Notes under the pieces: generated by a model
What the model was told of the DNA's origin: nothing
The model's database searches: none
The model's input: only the letters and a program-made list of their open reading frames with translations
In this document: positions 1-7,726 of the stretch, in pieces
Position numbering within the stretch: the stretch's first letter is position 1
Layout of the letters: every line of letters starts with the position of its first letter
Program-made: the position numbers and the translations under genes
From: Brevundimonas sp.
Lineage (GTDB): Bacteria; Pseudomonadota; Alphaproteobacteria; Caulobacterales; Caulobacteraceae
Reading direction: 5' to 3'
NCBI RefSeq assembly: GCF_027487935.1
Contig: NZ_JAIYCP010000010.1
Span: 152,361-216,360, forward strand
DNA length: 64,000 nucleotides

Positions 1-138
1 ATCTCTGTGGTTGACCAGATTGGCGGACACGGCTGGCCAGGCAAGAGGCCAGTGCGCGGGACCAGCAACCCTATCCAGTCCTTTGACGGCGCAGAGCGTG
101 TCTGGGAATTTTTCAAAACACAGTCTCGGGTGCCCTGA
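1..138 (+). CDS. C-terminal end of a PHB-depolymerase-family esterase (partial)
   Basis: The frame is open from the first base to a TGA at 136-138 and gives the last 45 residues of a protein. It contains GGHGWPGKRP followed by a helix with FDGAERVWEFF. In LpqC/PHB-depolymerase-type alpha/beta hydrolases the catalytic histidine lies in a GGGHTWPG motif and the chain ends with a similar 'DA..IW.FF' helix, so the His here would be the third member of the Ser-Asp-His triad. The rest of the gene lies outside the window, so a signal peptide and the other catalytic residues cannot be checked. A related feruloyl or acetylxylan esterase is equally possible. Confidence 0.6.
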   Translation: MSVVDQIGGHGWPGKRPVRGTSNPIQSFDGAERVWEFFKTQSRVP

Positions 139-249
139 TCGACGGTGACGACAGTTTGTCCAGACCAAGTCTTTTGCCGTGCCGAACTCACGAAATCAGT
201 CAACCGCCGCTCGCCCGTCTGCTTCCTACTCAGAGTGTCATTGGAGTGA

Positions 250-325
250 TGGTGCCGCCTAGGTGACTCGAACACCTGACCCCCGCATTACGAATGCGAT
301 GCTCTACCGGCTGAGCTAAGGCGGC
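250..325 (-). tRNA. tRNA-Thr (anticodon CGU)
   Basis: On the minus strand a full cloverleaf folds. The acceptor GCCGCCT pairs with AGGCGGC, followed by discriminator A and an encoded CCA. The D-arm reads AGCTC..GAGC and the T-arm contains GTTCGAGTC. The anticodon stem TCGCA/TGCGG closes the loop TTCGTAA, which gives anticodon CGT (reads ACG). The length is 76 nt. It lies between an esterase and hemD, with no integrase or attachment repeat visible. Confidence 0.96.
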
Positions 326-367
326 CCTGGCGCAGCGGAGGATGTCCGTCCGTGCGAGAGGCGCTCT

Positions 368-1048
368 TTATACGCGGCGGGGGGGATTGCCAAGCGTTGT
401 GAGCAGGGCCGTTTCATCGGGGGTGAGGGCGAGGCGGATCGCCAGATCGACCCGGTCGGCGAGCGGGGCGGCGGCCGCCTCGGAGAGGGCGATCGCCGTC
501 TGGCCGGCGAAGGGGCCGAGGGCTGCCAGGGCCCGGGCTGCGCGGGCGGAATGGATCAGGACGGCGTCAAAGGTGGCGGGGGGCGTGGCCCCGGTCCCGA
601 CGGCCTCATAGACCGGCAGGGCCCGGGCCTCGATCCGGTCCCGCAGCAGGGCCGGCAGGTCTCCGGCCGGCTCCCGCGCGCCGGGGACCAGCAGGGGGCC
701 GATACCGGGACCCTGCGCCAGCAGCAGGGCGGCCAGCCGGTCCAGATCCCCCCCGGCCGACTGCACCCGGTCGAAGCCCGCCGCCCGCGCCGCAGCGGCG
801 GTCGCATCGCCGACGGTGAAGACGGGGCGCGTGCGGTCCGGCGTGAGGGCGGCGAAGGCGGCCAGGCCGTTGGCGCTGGTGAAGGCCAGGGTGGTGATCC
901 CCGTCAGGTCGGGCGCAGCCTGGGGGATCGGCCGGATCGCCAGCAGGGGCGCGATGACCGGTTCGAAGCCCAGCAACTGGAGGCGGCCCGCGGTGCGTCC
1001 GGCACCCGGCTCGGCGCGCGTGACCCAGACGCGGTGGATCGTCGTCAG
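368..1048 (-). CDS. hemD: uroporphyrinogen-III synthase
   Basis: HemD closes and inverts ring D of hydroxymethylbilane to give uroporphyrinogen III, the step after HemC in heme and B12 synthesis. The N-terminus VWVTRAEPGAGRTAGRL and the following 'LGFEPVIAPLL' segment are typical of the family, and the full frame gives about 226 aa, a normal length. No ATG, GTG or TTG lies upstream of that segment in frame. The only initiation-like codon in position is CTG at 1048-1046, which overlaps the hemC stop as CTGA, just where ATGA couplings usually sit. A later TTG at 976 would cut off conserved residues. The start is therefore inferred to be CTG (MTTIHRVWVTR). The gene is translationally coupled to hemC. 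Confidence 0.85.
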   Translation of the reverse strand: MTTIHRVWVTRAEPGAGRTAGRLQLLGFEPVIAPLLAIRPIPQAAPDLTGITTLAFTSANGLAAFAALTPDRTRPVFTVGDATAAAARAAGFDRVQSAGGDLDRLAALLLAQGPGIGPLLVPGAREPAGDLPALLRDRIEARALPVYEAVGTGATPPATFDAVLIHSARAARALAALGPFAGQTAIALSEAAAAPLADRVDLAIRLALTPDETALLTTLGNPPRRV

Positions 1049-2010
1049 GACCCGACCCGCCGGTCAGCGGCGGCGGCCTGGACCTCGGCCCCCAGCCGCA
1101 AGCCGAGCGCGCGCGCCTGATCCATGGCATCGGCGGCGGTGGCGTCGCTGAGTTCGCCTGTGCACCGCCAGCGCGCGGCGCCGTCGGGCGCCAGCATTTC
1201 GGTGGTCAGGCGCAGCCGGCCCCCGGCGATCTCCGCATGGGCCCCAATGGCTGTGCGGCAGGAGCCCTCCAGCGCCGTCATCGCGCCGCGCTCTGCGGCG
1301 ACGGCCACGGCGGTCATCGGATCGTTCAGGGCGGCGACCCAGGCGGCGCCGAGGTCTTCGCTCCGGGTCTGCAGGGCCAGGGCTCCCTGGCCGGGGGCGG
1401 GCAGGAAGTCATCGAGCGACAGCCGCTCGCGGATCACCCCTTCGAAGCCCAGCCGGTTGAGCCCGGAGACCGCCAGCAGGATGGCGTCGAACTCGCCCTC
1501 CGCCAGTTTGCGCAGCCGGGTGTCGACATTGCCGCGCAGCATTTCGATGGTCAGGTCCGGGCGCAGCGCCAGCGCCTGGGCCTGCCGCCGCAGCGAGGCG
1601 GTGCCCAGGCGCGCGCGCCGGGGCAGTTCCGCGAAGGTGGCGAAGGTCTCGCTGACAAAGGCGTCGCGGGCGTCCTCGCGCGGCGGGACGGCGGCGATGC
1701 AGAGGCCATCCGGCTGGTCGGCCGGGACGTCCTTCATCGAATGTACGGCGACATCGACGCGGCCTTCTAGAAGGGCTTCCTCGATCTCCTTGGTGAACAG
1801 CGCCTTGCCGCCGATCTCCATCAGCCGGCGGTCCTGCACCCGGTCGCCGGTGGTGACGATCTCGACCAGGGGCACCGCTTCGGGGATGTCGGGGTCGGCG
1901 ACGCCGAGGGCCCGGCCGATGGCGCGCTGCATCATGCCCGACTGGGTCAGGGCCAGTTTCGAGCGGCGTGTGCCGATGCGGACGAGAGGGACCATGAGTG
2001 GTTGCGCCAT
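1045..2010 (-). CDS. hemC: hydroxymethylbilane synthase (porphobilinogen deaminase)
   Basis: HemC polymerises four porphobilinogens into hydroxymethylbilane in the cytoplasm. The sequence shows the family start 'VRIGTRRSKLALTQS', the substrate-binding 'VHSMKDVPA', 'LGTASLRRQAQ', 'LRGNVDTRL' and the C-terminal EGSCRTAIGAH, whose Cys carries the dipyrromethane cofactor. The chosen ATG at 2010 gives 321 aa; an ATG at 1995 (MVPLVRIG) is also possible. The next gene, hemD, overlaps it by 4 nt. The gene is divergent from tsaD, with about 41 bp between the starts. Confidence 0.96.
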   Translation of the reverse strand: MAQPLMVPLVRIGTRRSKLALTQSGMMQRAIGRALGVADPDIPEAVPLVEIVTTGDRVQDRRLMEIGGKALFTKEIEEALLEGRVDVAVHSMKDVPADQPDGLCIAAVPPREDARDAFVSETFATFAELPRRARLGTASLRRQAQALALRPDLTIEMLRGNVDTRLRKLAEGEFDAILLAVSGLNRLGFEGVIRERLSLDDFLPAPGQGALALQTRSEDLGAAWVAALNDPMTAVAVAAERGAMTALEGSCRTAIGAHAEIAGGRLRLTTEMLAPDGAARWRCTGELSDATAADAMDQARALGLRLGAEVQAAAADRRVGS

Positions 2011-2051
2011 GAGTCGTTGCACCAGCGGGACAGGGTCGCTACCTCGACCCG

Positions 2052-3176
2052 ATGGAGAGGTCCGCCGACTATAGCAGCGAGGGGAGCCGGGCAACCGCGC
2101 CCCTGACCATACTGGGCCTCGAGACCAGCTGCGACGAGACGGCGGCCTCTGTGGTGCGGCTCTCCGCGGACGGTGAGGCGACGGTGCTGTCGTCGGTGGT
2201 GCACAGCCAGATCGACGATCATGCGGCCTATGGCGGGGTCGTCCCCGAGATCGCGGCGCGCAGCCATGTCGAGATGATCGACGGCGTGGTCCGCCGCGCC
2301 ATGGACGAGGCGGGGCTGGGCTATGACGGTCTGGACGGTGTCGCCGCCACCGCCGGGCCGGGACTGGTCGGCGGGGTGATGGTGGGCCTGAGCTTCGGCA
2401 AGGCCGTGGCCCTGGCGCGCGGCCTGCCGCTGATCGCGGTCAATCATCTGGAGGGACATGCGGTCTCGGCGCGGCTGGGCCAGCCGGTCGACTATCCCTT
2501 CCTGCTGCTGCTGGTCTCGGGCGGGCATTGCCAGTTGCTGGAGGTCCGCGGCGTCGGTGACATGACGCGGCTGGGCACCACCATCGACGACGCGGCCGGC
2601 GAGGCCTTCGACAAGATCGCCAAGGCGCTGGGCCTCGGCTACCCCGGCGGTCCGGCGCTCGAGAAGCTGGCAGAGGGCGGCGACGGCGCGCGTTTCGACC
2701 TGCCGCGCGCGCTTCTGGGCCGCAAGGACTGCGACTTCTCCTTTTCGGGGCTGAAGACGGCCGCGGCCCGGCTGGCCCAGGCCTGCGAGACCGACCAGCA
2801 GCGCGCCGACCTGGCCGATGCGGTCCAGACCGCGATCGCCCGCCAGCTGGCTGAGCGCTCGGACCGGGCGCTGAAGGCCTGTGCGGAGGATCATCCCCAC
2901 CGCCTTTTCGTGGTGGCAGGCGGTGTGGCAGCGAACCGGACGGTGCGCGCGACCTTGCAGGCGACGGCGGAGAAGAATGGATTCGCCTTTCTGGCCCCGC
3001 CCATGGCCTATTGTACCGACAATGCGGCGATGATCGCACTGGCGGGGGCGGAACGGTTGCGCAAGGGATTGGTCTCGGACATCGATACCGCTGCCCGGCC
3101 GCGCTGGCCGCTCGACGAATACAGCGCGCTCAATGACCCGACGCACGCGCCGGGCCGCAAGGGTGCCAAGGCTTGA
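2052..3176 (+). CDS. tsaD: tRNA N6-adenosine threonylcarbamoyltransferase TsaD
   Basis: TsaD transfers the threonylcarbamoyl group to A37 of ANN-decoding tRNAs, working with TsaB, TsaE and TsaC. Diagnostic segments are '[14 protein letters not shown]' near the N-terminus, the metal-binding 'NHLEGHAVS', '[10 protein letters not shown]', '[10 protein letters not shown]' and '[10 protein letters not shown]'. It is 374 aa from ATG 2052. The N-terminal ~18 residues before ILGLETSC are slightly long for the family, but there is no better start. It is divergent from hemC and followed 10 bp later by gpsA, a neighbour pair common in alphaproteobacteria. Confidence 0.96.
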   Translation: MERSADYSSEGSRATAPLTILGLETSCDETAASVVRLSADGEATVLSSVVHSQIDDHAAYGGVVPEIAARSHVEMIDGVVRRAMDEAGLGYDGLDGVAATAGPGLVGGVMVGLSFGKAVALARGLPLIAVNHLEGHAVSARLGQPVDYPFLLLLVSGGHCQLLEVRGVGDMTRLGTTIDDAAGEAFDKIAKALGLGYPGGPALEKLAEGGDGARFDLPRALLGRKDCDFSFSGLKTAAARLAQACETDQQRADLADAVQTAIARQLAERSDRALKACAEDHPHRLFVVAGGVAANRTVRATLQATAEKNGFAFLAPPMAYCTDNAAMIALAGAERLRKGLVSDIDTAARPRWPLDEYSALNDPTHAPGRKGAKA

Positions 3177-3186
3177 GGGAGTGACC

Positions 3187-4185
3187 ATGCAGTTCAAGAC
3201 CGCAGGCGTGATCGGTGCCGGGGCCTGGGGCACGGCCCTGGCCCAGGTCGCGGGCTGGGCCGGGCTGGATGTCCTGCTTCAGGCGCGCGAGCCCGAGGTG
3301 GTCGAGAGCATCCGCGCCCGCCGCATCAATGAGGCCTTCCTGCCGGGTGTCGTGATCGATGACCATGTGTCGGTGACCGGTGATCTGGCGGATCTCGGGG
3401 CCTGCGACCTGATCCTCGCGGTGCCGCCGGCCCAGCATATGCGCTCGACGCTGCAGGCCTTTGCGGCCCATCACCGGCCGGGCGTGCCGGTGATCCTCTG
3501 TTCCAAGGGCATCGAGCGCGGCTCGCTGAAGCTGATGACCGATGTGCTGGCCGAGACCCTGCCGGCGGCCCCGGCGGCGGTCCTGTCCGGTCCCAGTTTC
3601 GCGGGCGAGGTGGCGCGGGGCCTGCCCAGCGCGGTCACCCTGGCCTGTGCCGACGAGGCGCTGGGCGAGGCGCTGATGGGGACCCTCTCGGCCCCGGGTT
3701 TCCGGCCCTATCTGGCCACCGACCTGATCGGGGCGGAGGTCGGCGGGGCGATCAAGAATGTGCTGGCCATCGCCTGCGGCATGGCCGAGGGCCGCGGTCT
3801 GGGCCGCAGCGCCCACGCCGCCCTCATCACCCGCGGCTTTGCGGAAATGACGCGGATGGGCGTCGCCCTCGGCGGTCAGGCCGAGACGGTGGCGGGGCTG
3901 TGCGGCCTCGGTGATCTGGTGCTGACCTGCTCCAGCCCGCAATCGCGCAACATGAGCCTGGGTCTGGCGCTCGGCCAGGGTCAGACGGTGGAACAGGCCC
4001 TGGCCGGCAAACGGTCGGTGGCCGAAGGTTACGAGAGCGCCCCTGCCGTGCGCGAGCTGGCGGCACGGGTCGGGGTCGATATGCCGATCTCCCTGGCCGT
4101 TGCGGCCCTGCTGAACGGCGAGACGACGGTCGAGGCGATGATCGAAAGTCTGCTGTCCCGCCCGCTCAAGGCCGAACGGCACTGA
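3187..4185 (+). CDS. gpsA: NAD(P)H-dependent glycerol-3-phosphate dehydrogenase
   Basis: GpsA reduces dihydroxyacetone phosphate to sn-glycerol-3-phosphate, the backbone for phospholipids. The Rossmann motif [10 protein letters not shown] sits at residues 8-17, and 'CSKGIE', 'GPSFAGEVA', '[13 protein letters not shown]' (catalytic Lys) and 'GLGDLVLTC' follow. The start ATG at 3187 is preceded by GAGGGAG at a good distance, so an upstream in-frame ATG at 3133 inside tsaD is rejected. It is 332 aa, the usual length. It is probably co-transcribed with tsaD and the small Rieske gene. Confidence 0.96.
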   Translation: MQFKTAGVIGAGAWGTALAQVAGWAGLDVLLQAREPEVVESIRARRINEAFLPGVVIDDHVSVTGDLADLGACDLILAVPPAQHMRSTLQAFAAHHRPGVPVILCSKGIERGSLKLMTDVLAETLPAAPAAVLSGPSFAGEVARGLPSAVTLACADEALGEALMGTLSAPGFRPYLATDLIGAEVGGAIKNVLAIACGMAEGRGLGRSAHAALITRGFAEMTRMGVALGGQAETVAGLCGLGDLVLTCSSPQSRNMSLGLALGQGQTVEQALAGKRSVAEGYESAPAVRELAARVGVDMPISLAVAALLNGETTVEAMIESLLSRPLKAERH

Positions 4186-4193
4186 CCAGGGGC

Positions 4194-4574
4194 ATGGACG
4201 AGACCCTGCCCGCGGGCGAACGCAAACGCGTCTGGGCCACACCGCCGGGCGTGGCGCTGTGCGCCGAGGCCGATGTCGCTGACCCCGGCTCGCGCGGGTT
4301 CGTCCTGCAGATCGGCGAGGCCTTCTTCCACGGCTTCATTGTGCGCAAGGCCGGACAGGTCGCCGGCTATGTCGACCGCTGTCCGCATCAGGGGTTTCCG
4401 CTGGCGATCGAGCTGGACCGTTATCTGGTTGCGGACGGCTCGCTGATCCTGTGCGGCTGGCATGGAGCGGTGTTCGAGCCCCTGACCGGTGCCTGCGTCG
4501 GCGGTCCCTGCGCCGGAGCCCGGCTGACAGCCTGGCCGGTCGTCGTCTCGAACGGCATCATTCACACGGCCTGA
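4194..4574 (+). CDS. small Rieske [2Fe-2S] protein
   Basis: This 126-aa protein carries the two Rieske ligand boxes, CPH (within 'DRCPHQGFPL') and CGWH (within 'LILCGWHGAVFEP'), which supply two Cys and two His to a [2Fe-2S] cluster. No other domain is present, so it is a stand-alone ferredoxin-type Rieske protein and not an oxygenase alpha subunit. No signal peptide is seen, suggesting a cytoplasmic location. It starts 9 bp after gpsA and converges with the methyltransferase gene. Its electron partner is unknown. Confidence 0.85.
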   Translation: MDETLPAGERKRVWATPPGVALCAEADVADPGSRGFVLQIGEAFFHGFIVRKAGQVAGYVDRCPHQGFPLAIELDRYLVADGSLILCGWHGAVFEPLTGACVGGPCAGARLTAWPVVVSNGIIHTA

Positions 4575-4579
4575 ACCGC

Positions 4580-5341
4580 TCAGGCGGGGTTGCGCAGCAG
4601 ATAGATGCCGAAGTCGATGTAATCGCGACCGAAGTCCGTGATCGCCTGCACCCGGTCTGCATGGAACAGGATCGATCCCGCTTCCGGTGCGTCGGGGTGG
4701 CGCTCGGCCCAGGCGCGGGCGGCCGTGATCGAGTCGCGGGGATAGGCCTCGAAGACCTCCTGCGGCGAAATCCGGCCATGGACGACCTCGAACCCCGCTG
4801 CAACGGCGGCGGCTCGCCAGCCGGCGTCGTCCGTGTAGAGGTTGGTGACCTCCGTGATCTGGCGCAGCGGGGCGGGCGGTTCGGTGCGCCAGATGATATC
4901 TCCCCACAACAGCCAGCCGCCGGGTTTCAGGCTCCTGCGCAGGGCGATGAAGCCGGCTTCGGGCGTCGGCCGGCCCTCGCCGCTGACATCGGTGGTCCCG
5001 AGAGCCACGATCAGATCGGCGGGTGGGGCGGACGCGAGAACCTCGGCCGAGCGGGCGACACTCAGGGATACCCGGTCCCCGAGGCCGGCTGCGTCGATCC
5101 GGCTCCGGGCCAGTTCGGCCATGACCGGATCCAGCTCGATGGCCTGGACCATGAGGTTGAATCGCCGGGCCAGGTGGATGGCCACCGTCGCATTGCCGGT
5201 GCCGATGTCGATCGCCCTTGCGCCCTCACCGAGGCCCGTCAGCGCCACGGCTGCCTCGAGCGCGGCCAGCTCCACGCCGTTGCAGACCTCGCGGACTTCA
5301 TAGGCGATGCGCTGGAAGCTCATGGGGAGGCGAGCAGTCAT
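4580..5341 (-). CDS. class I SAM-dependent methyltransferase
   Basis: The protein is about 253 aa from ATG 5341 (an ATG at 5323 is equally possible). SAM-binding motif I is 'AIDIGTGNATVAIHLA' at about residue 43, the acidic end of strand 2 is 'QAIELDPVMAELARSR', and a motif 'GGWLLWGDIIWR' follows. The overall plan matches small-molecule methyltransferases of the type-11/25 group. The substrate cannot be told from sequence. The gene converges with the Rieske gene and diverges from the SMR efflux gene. Its 5' region contains ACTTT/AAAGT arms at 5409-5425. Confidence 0.75.
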   Translation of the reverse strand: MTARLPMSFQRIAYEVREVCNGVELAALEAAVALTGLGEGARAIDIGTGNATVAIHLARRFNLMVQAIELDPVMAELARSRIDAAGLGDRVSLSVARSAEVLASAPPADLIVALGTTDVSGEGRPTPEAGFIALRRSLKPGGWLLWGDIIWRTEPPAPLRQITEVTNLYTDDAGWRAAAVAAGFEVVHGRISPQEVFEAYPRDSITAARAWAERHPDAPEAGSILFHADRVQAITDFGRDYIDFGIYLLRNPA

Positions 5342-5483
5342 GAGGGCTTGTCCCGCATCGGGGCCGACCGGGCAAGGCCGTCGCTCCAATGGCTGCGTAT
5401 GACCAAGCACTTTACATAACAAAGTTGATATGACATGGAGTGTCCCTACACAGAGGTTCGTCTCCGCACAGAGAGGTTCATCC

Positions 5484-5609
5484 ATGGCAATCACGTATTG
5501 CAGCGACTTCGGGTTCGACGCTGTCGGCCTGCCCGGTTGGAAAGGCGTGATGATCGCCGAAACCATGACCCCGCGCCCACGCCGGTCGCTCGAGGAGAAA
5601 AGCCGATGA
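5484..5609 (+). CDS. possible 41-aa leader peptide upstream of SMR gene
   Basis: An ATG at 5484, preceded by GAGAGG, opens a 41-codon frame (MAITYCSDFGFDAVGLPGW...). It ends at TGA 5607-5609 and overlaps the SMR start codon as ATGA. No family is recognised. The overlap suggests translational coupling or a regulatory leader. Upstream there is an imperfect direct repeat, CACAGAGGTTCGTC (5449-5462) and CACAGAGAGGTTCATC (5467-5482). It could also be meaningless: the SMR gene has its own strong ribosome site GAGGAGAAA inside this frame. Confidence 0.3.
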   Translation: MAITYCSDFGFDAVGLPGWKGVMIAETMTPRPRRSLEEKSR

Positions 5610-5929
5610 CAGCTTGGATTTTCCTGGCATTGGCAATCACGCTGGAAGTGGCGGGCACCTTCCTGCTGAAGCTGTCGAACGGCTTCGAAAAATGGCACTG
5701 GGGAACGCTGTCGATCCTTTGCTACTCAGCCTGTTTCTGGATGCTCGCTCCGGCCATGAAGGTGTTACCGGTCGGTGTCGTCTACGCCATCTGGGCCGGC
5801 GTGGGGATTGTTGCCGCGTCCGTGATCGGCGTTTTTGCCTTCGGGGAGCGGCTCTCACCTTTCCAGTTCGCATGCATCGCCCTGGTTCTTGTCGGTGCGG
5901 TCGGCCTCAGAATCACGGCGACCGATTGA
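5606..5929 (+). CDS. EmrE-like small multidrug resistance efflux protein
   Basis: The 107-aa four-helix protein begins MTAWIFLALAITLEVAGT. Glu14 in helix 1 is the essential proton/substrate carboxylate of the SMR family. Helix 3 'GVVYAIWAGVGIV' matches EmrE/Qac more closely than the SugE/Gdx guanidinium branch, so export of quaternary ammonium or similar lipophilic cations by proton antiport, as an antiparallel dimer, is likely. The start ATG 5606 has the ribosome site GAGGAGAAA. A long upstream in-frame extension is unlike the family and is rejected. Confidence 0.92.
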   Translation: MTAWIFLALAITLEVAGTFLLKLSNGFEKWHWGTLSILCYSACFWMLAPAMKVLPVGVVYAIWAGVGIVAASVIGVFAFGERLSPFQFACIALVLVGAVGLRITATD

Positions 5930-5970
5930 CCGATGAACAGAGACACCCGCCTTGAAAGGACATCAAACCC

Positions 5971-6594
5971 ATGACCGAGAACACCGAAGACCCCGCCGCC
6001 GACATCGCCTGGATGCGCAACCTCGCCGAAGAAGGCGCCGGCACGCCTTTCCAGGGCGGCTCCATCCTCATGTCCGCAGGCCTGATCTACGGCATCGCCA
6101 GTCTGATCCATTGGGCCCAGATCAGCCAATGGGTTGAACTGCCCGGGAGGGCCATCGGCATCGTCTGGCTGATCGCCACCGGCCTGTTCCTGGCCGTTCT
6201 CGTCTTTCTGATCAGCTGGCTGAAGCGCCGGGAAGGCGTCATGACCAGCGGAAACCGGGCCTCCAGCACCGCCTGGAGCGCGCTGGGGTGGGGCATATTC
6301 GCGATGTTCGCCTCACTCGCCGCCCTCGGCTACCAGCTCGGAGAGGATGCGATCCTGCTCGGTGTCGGCCTGATCCCCTCGATCATCATGGTCTTCTACG
6401 GCATCGGCTGGGCGGTCACCGCGACCATGCACCGGAACCGTGTCCTGTGGTGGCTGATGACCGGCTCCTTTGTGGCCGCCCCCCTGCTGGCCCTGCTGGC
6501 CGGTCAGAATGCCCAGTATCTCGCCTATGCCGCCGCGCTGTTCCTGCTGATGGCCCTCCCCGGCTGGATGCTGATGCGGCAGGCGCGGGCCTGA
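5971..6594 (+). CDS. multi-pass membrane protein of unknown function
   Basis: The 207-aa protein has a short acidic cytoplasmic N-terminus (residues 1-28) and then about six hydrophobic helices, including 'IAIGIVWLIATGLFLAVLVF'-like and 'AAALFLLMALPGWML' segments. I do not recognise a named family. It is preceded by GAAAGGA and followed only 3 bp later by a winged-helix regulator, so the two are almost certainly one transcript. Pairs of a membrane protein and a HTH_34-type regulator are common in Caulobacterales and Sphingomonadales. The role is unknown, possibly a membrane-stress or lipid-related sensor. Confidence 0.8.
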   Translation: MTENTEDPAADIAWMRNLAEEGAGTPFQGGSILMSAGLIYGIASLIHWAQISQWVELPGRAIGIVWLIATGLFLAVLVFLISWLKRREGVMTSGNRASSTAWSALGWGIFAMFASLAALGYQLGEDAILLGVGLIPSIIMVFYGIGWAVTATMHRNRVLWWLMTGSFVAAPLLALLAGQNAQYLAYAAALFLLMALPGWMLMRQARA

Positions 6595-6597
6595 TCC

Positions 6598-6900
6598 ATG
6601 ACGGACGAATTCGACATCAGCCGGATCGACGATGTCATCCACGGCCGGGTGCGTCTGGGGATCATGGCGGTCCTGTCCGGCGTCGACAGTGCGGATTTCA
6701 ACACCCTGAAGGCGCGGCTGCAGGCCACGGACGGCAATCTGTCGGTGCACCTGCGCAAGCTGGAGGAGGCCGGTTTCGTTGCCGTGACCAAGCGGTTCGA
6801 GGGTCGCAAACCCCTGACCGAGGCCTCGATGACGCCGATCGGCCGCAAGGCCTTTGTCGCCTACCTCGACGCCATGCAGGGTCTCGTCGGAAAAGCGTGA
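6598..6900 (+). CDS. winged-helix transcriptional regulator (HTH_34/MarR-like)
   Basis: The 100-aa single-domain protein starts ATG 6598. It carries 'VRLGIMAVLSGVDSADFNTLKARLQATDGNLSVHL', the helix-turn-helix, followed by a wing containing 'AVTKRFEGRKPLTEASMTPIGRKAF'. This architecture fits the short winged-helix regulators of Pfam PF13601. No ligand domain is present. Its partner is the membrane protein just upstream, and autoregulation of that pair is plausible but not shown. Confidence 0.82.
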   Translation: MTDEFDISRIDDVIHGRVRLGIMAVLSGVDSADFNTLKARLQATDGNLSVHLRKLEEAGFVAVTKRFEGRKPLTEASMTPIGRKAFVAYLDAMQGLVGKA

Positions 6901-6946
6901 CAACCGGGCAGTGGTTCGCGCCGGGATGGTCGTCTAGACAGGGCGA

Positions 6947-7726
6947 ATGACCGGCCGCATCCATCGCTTCGACGCACTCGACAATTTCCGGGACTACGGG
7001 GACTACGCGACCGTGGCGGGCCGATACCTCGCCCCGGGCCTGCTCTTCCGGTCGGGCCATCAGGCCCGGGCCAGCGAAGCGGATCTGGAGCGTCTCGCCG
7101 CTCTCGGCATCGCGACCGTGGTTGATCTGCGCCGACCGTCCGAGCGTCGTGACCAGCCCTCGAAACGGCCGCCGGGGTTTGCGGCTACCGTGATCGAAAG
7201 CGCCCATGATGACGGGGGTGAGGCGCCGCACATGACCTTTCTGAGGACCGCCGACCTGACGCCGGACTCAGGCCGGCGCTTCATGACCGACGTCTACCGG
7301 AGGCTGGCCTTTGAGCCTGCACATCTCGACCTGTTCTCGCGCTATTTCCGGGCTCTCGGAGACGCCGACGGTCCCGTGTTGATCCACTGTGCTGCCGGCA
7401 AGGACCGTACGGGCCTGCTGGCGGCCCTGACCCACCATCTGCTCGGAGTCCATCCCGACGACATCGTCGCCGACTATCTGCTGACCAACACGGCGGTCGA
7501 TCTGGAGGGACGGGCCCCCGGCATCGCCCGCCAGCTTGAGACCATGACCGGCCGGTCCGTCGCCCATGACGCCGTGGTCGCCTTTCTCGGGGTCGAGCCT
7601 GTCTATCTGGATACCGCACTCGCCGGGATCGCTGCGCTTCACGGGTCGACGGACGGCTATCTGGAGCAGGCGCTCGGCGTCGATGCGGCCTTGCGCGACC
7701 GGATCGGCGCCCGGCTGACAAGGTGA
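6947..7726 (+). CDS. tyrosine/serine protein phosphatase-like protein (Y_phosphatase3)
   Basis: The 259-aa protein has the Cys-based phosphatase signature HCAAGKDRTG (about residues 147-156), with nucleophile Cys and P-loop Arg. The N-terminal 'NFRDYGDYATVAGRYLAPGLLFRSG' and 'TVVDLRRPSER' are typical of the bacterial PF13350 family. It probably dephosphorylates phosphotyrosine or a phosphoinositide-like substrate in the cytoplasm; the physiological substrate is unknown. The stop overlaps the GTG start of pabB by 4 nt, so translation is coupled, although no functional link to folate is known. Confidence 0.86.
   Translation: MTGRIHRFDALDNFRDYGDYATVAGRYLAPGLLFRSGHQARASEADLERLAALGIATVVDLRRPSERRDQPSKRPPGFAATVIESAHDDGGEAPHMTFLRTADLTPDSGRRFMTDVYRRLAFEPAHLDLFSRYFRALGDADGPVLIHCAAGKDRTGLLAALTHHLLGVHPDDIVADYLLTNTAVDLEGRAPGIARQLETMTGRSVAHDAVVAFLGVEPVYLDTALAGIAALHGSTDGYLEQALGVDAALRDRIGARLTR

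Noticed and set aside
138..326. Genomic island integrated at tRNA-Thr
   Set aside because: No integrase, no repeated tRNA 3' end and no foreign base composition are visible in the window.
1124..2074. Long open frames antisense to hemC and many similar ones
   Set aside because: High-GC codon bias keeps antisense frames open; the translations are Arg/Ser/Gly-rich with no family features and overlap clear genes.
4194..4574. Ring-hydroxylating dioxygenase subunit
   Set aside because: The protein is only a 126-aa Rieske domain without the catalytic iron domain.
5400..5483. Guanidine riboswitch upstream of the SMR gene
   Set aside because: No paired ACGR tetraloops or other consensus features were found, and the transporter is EmrE-like, not Gdx.
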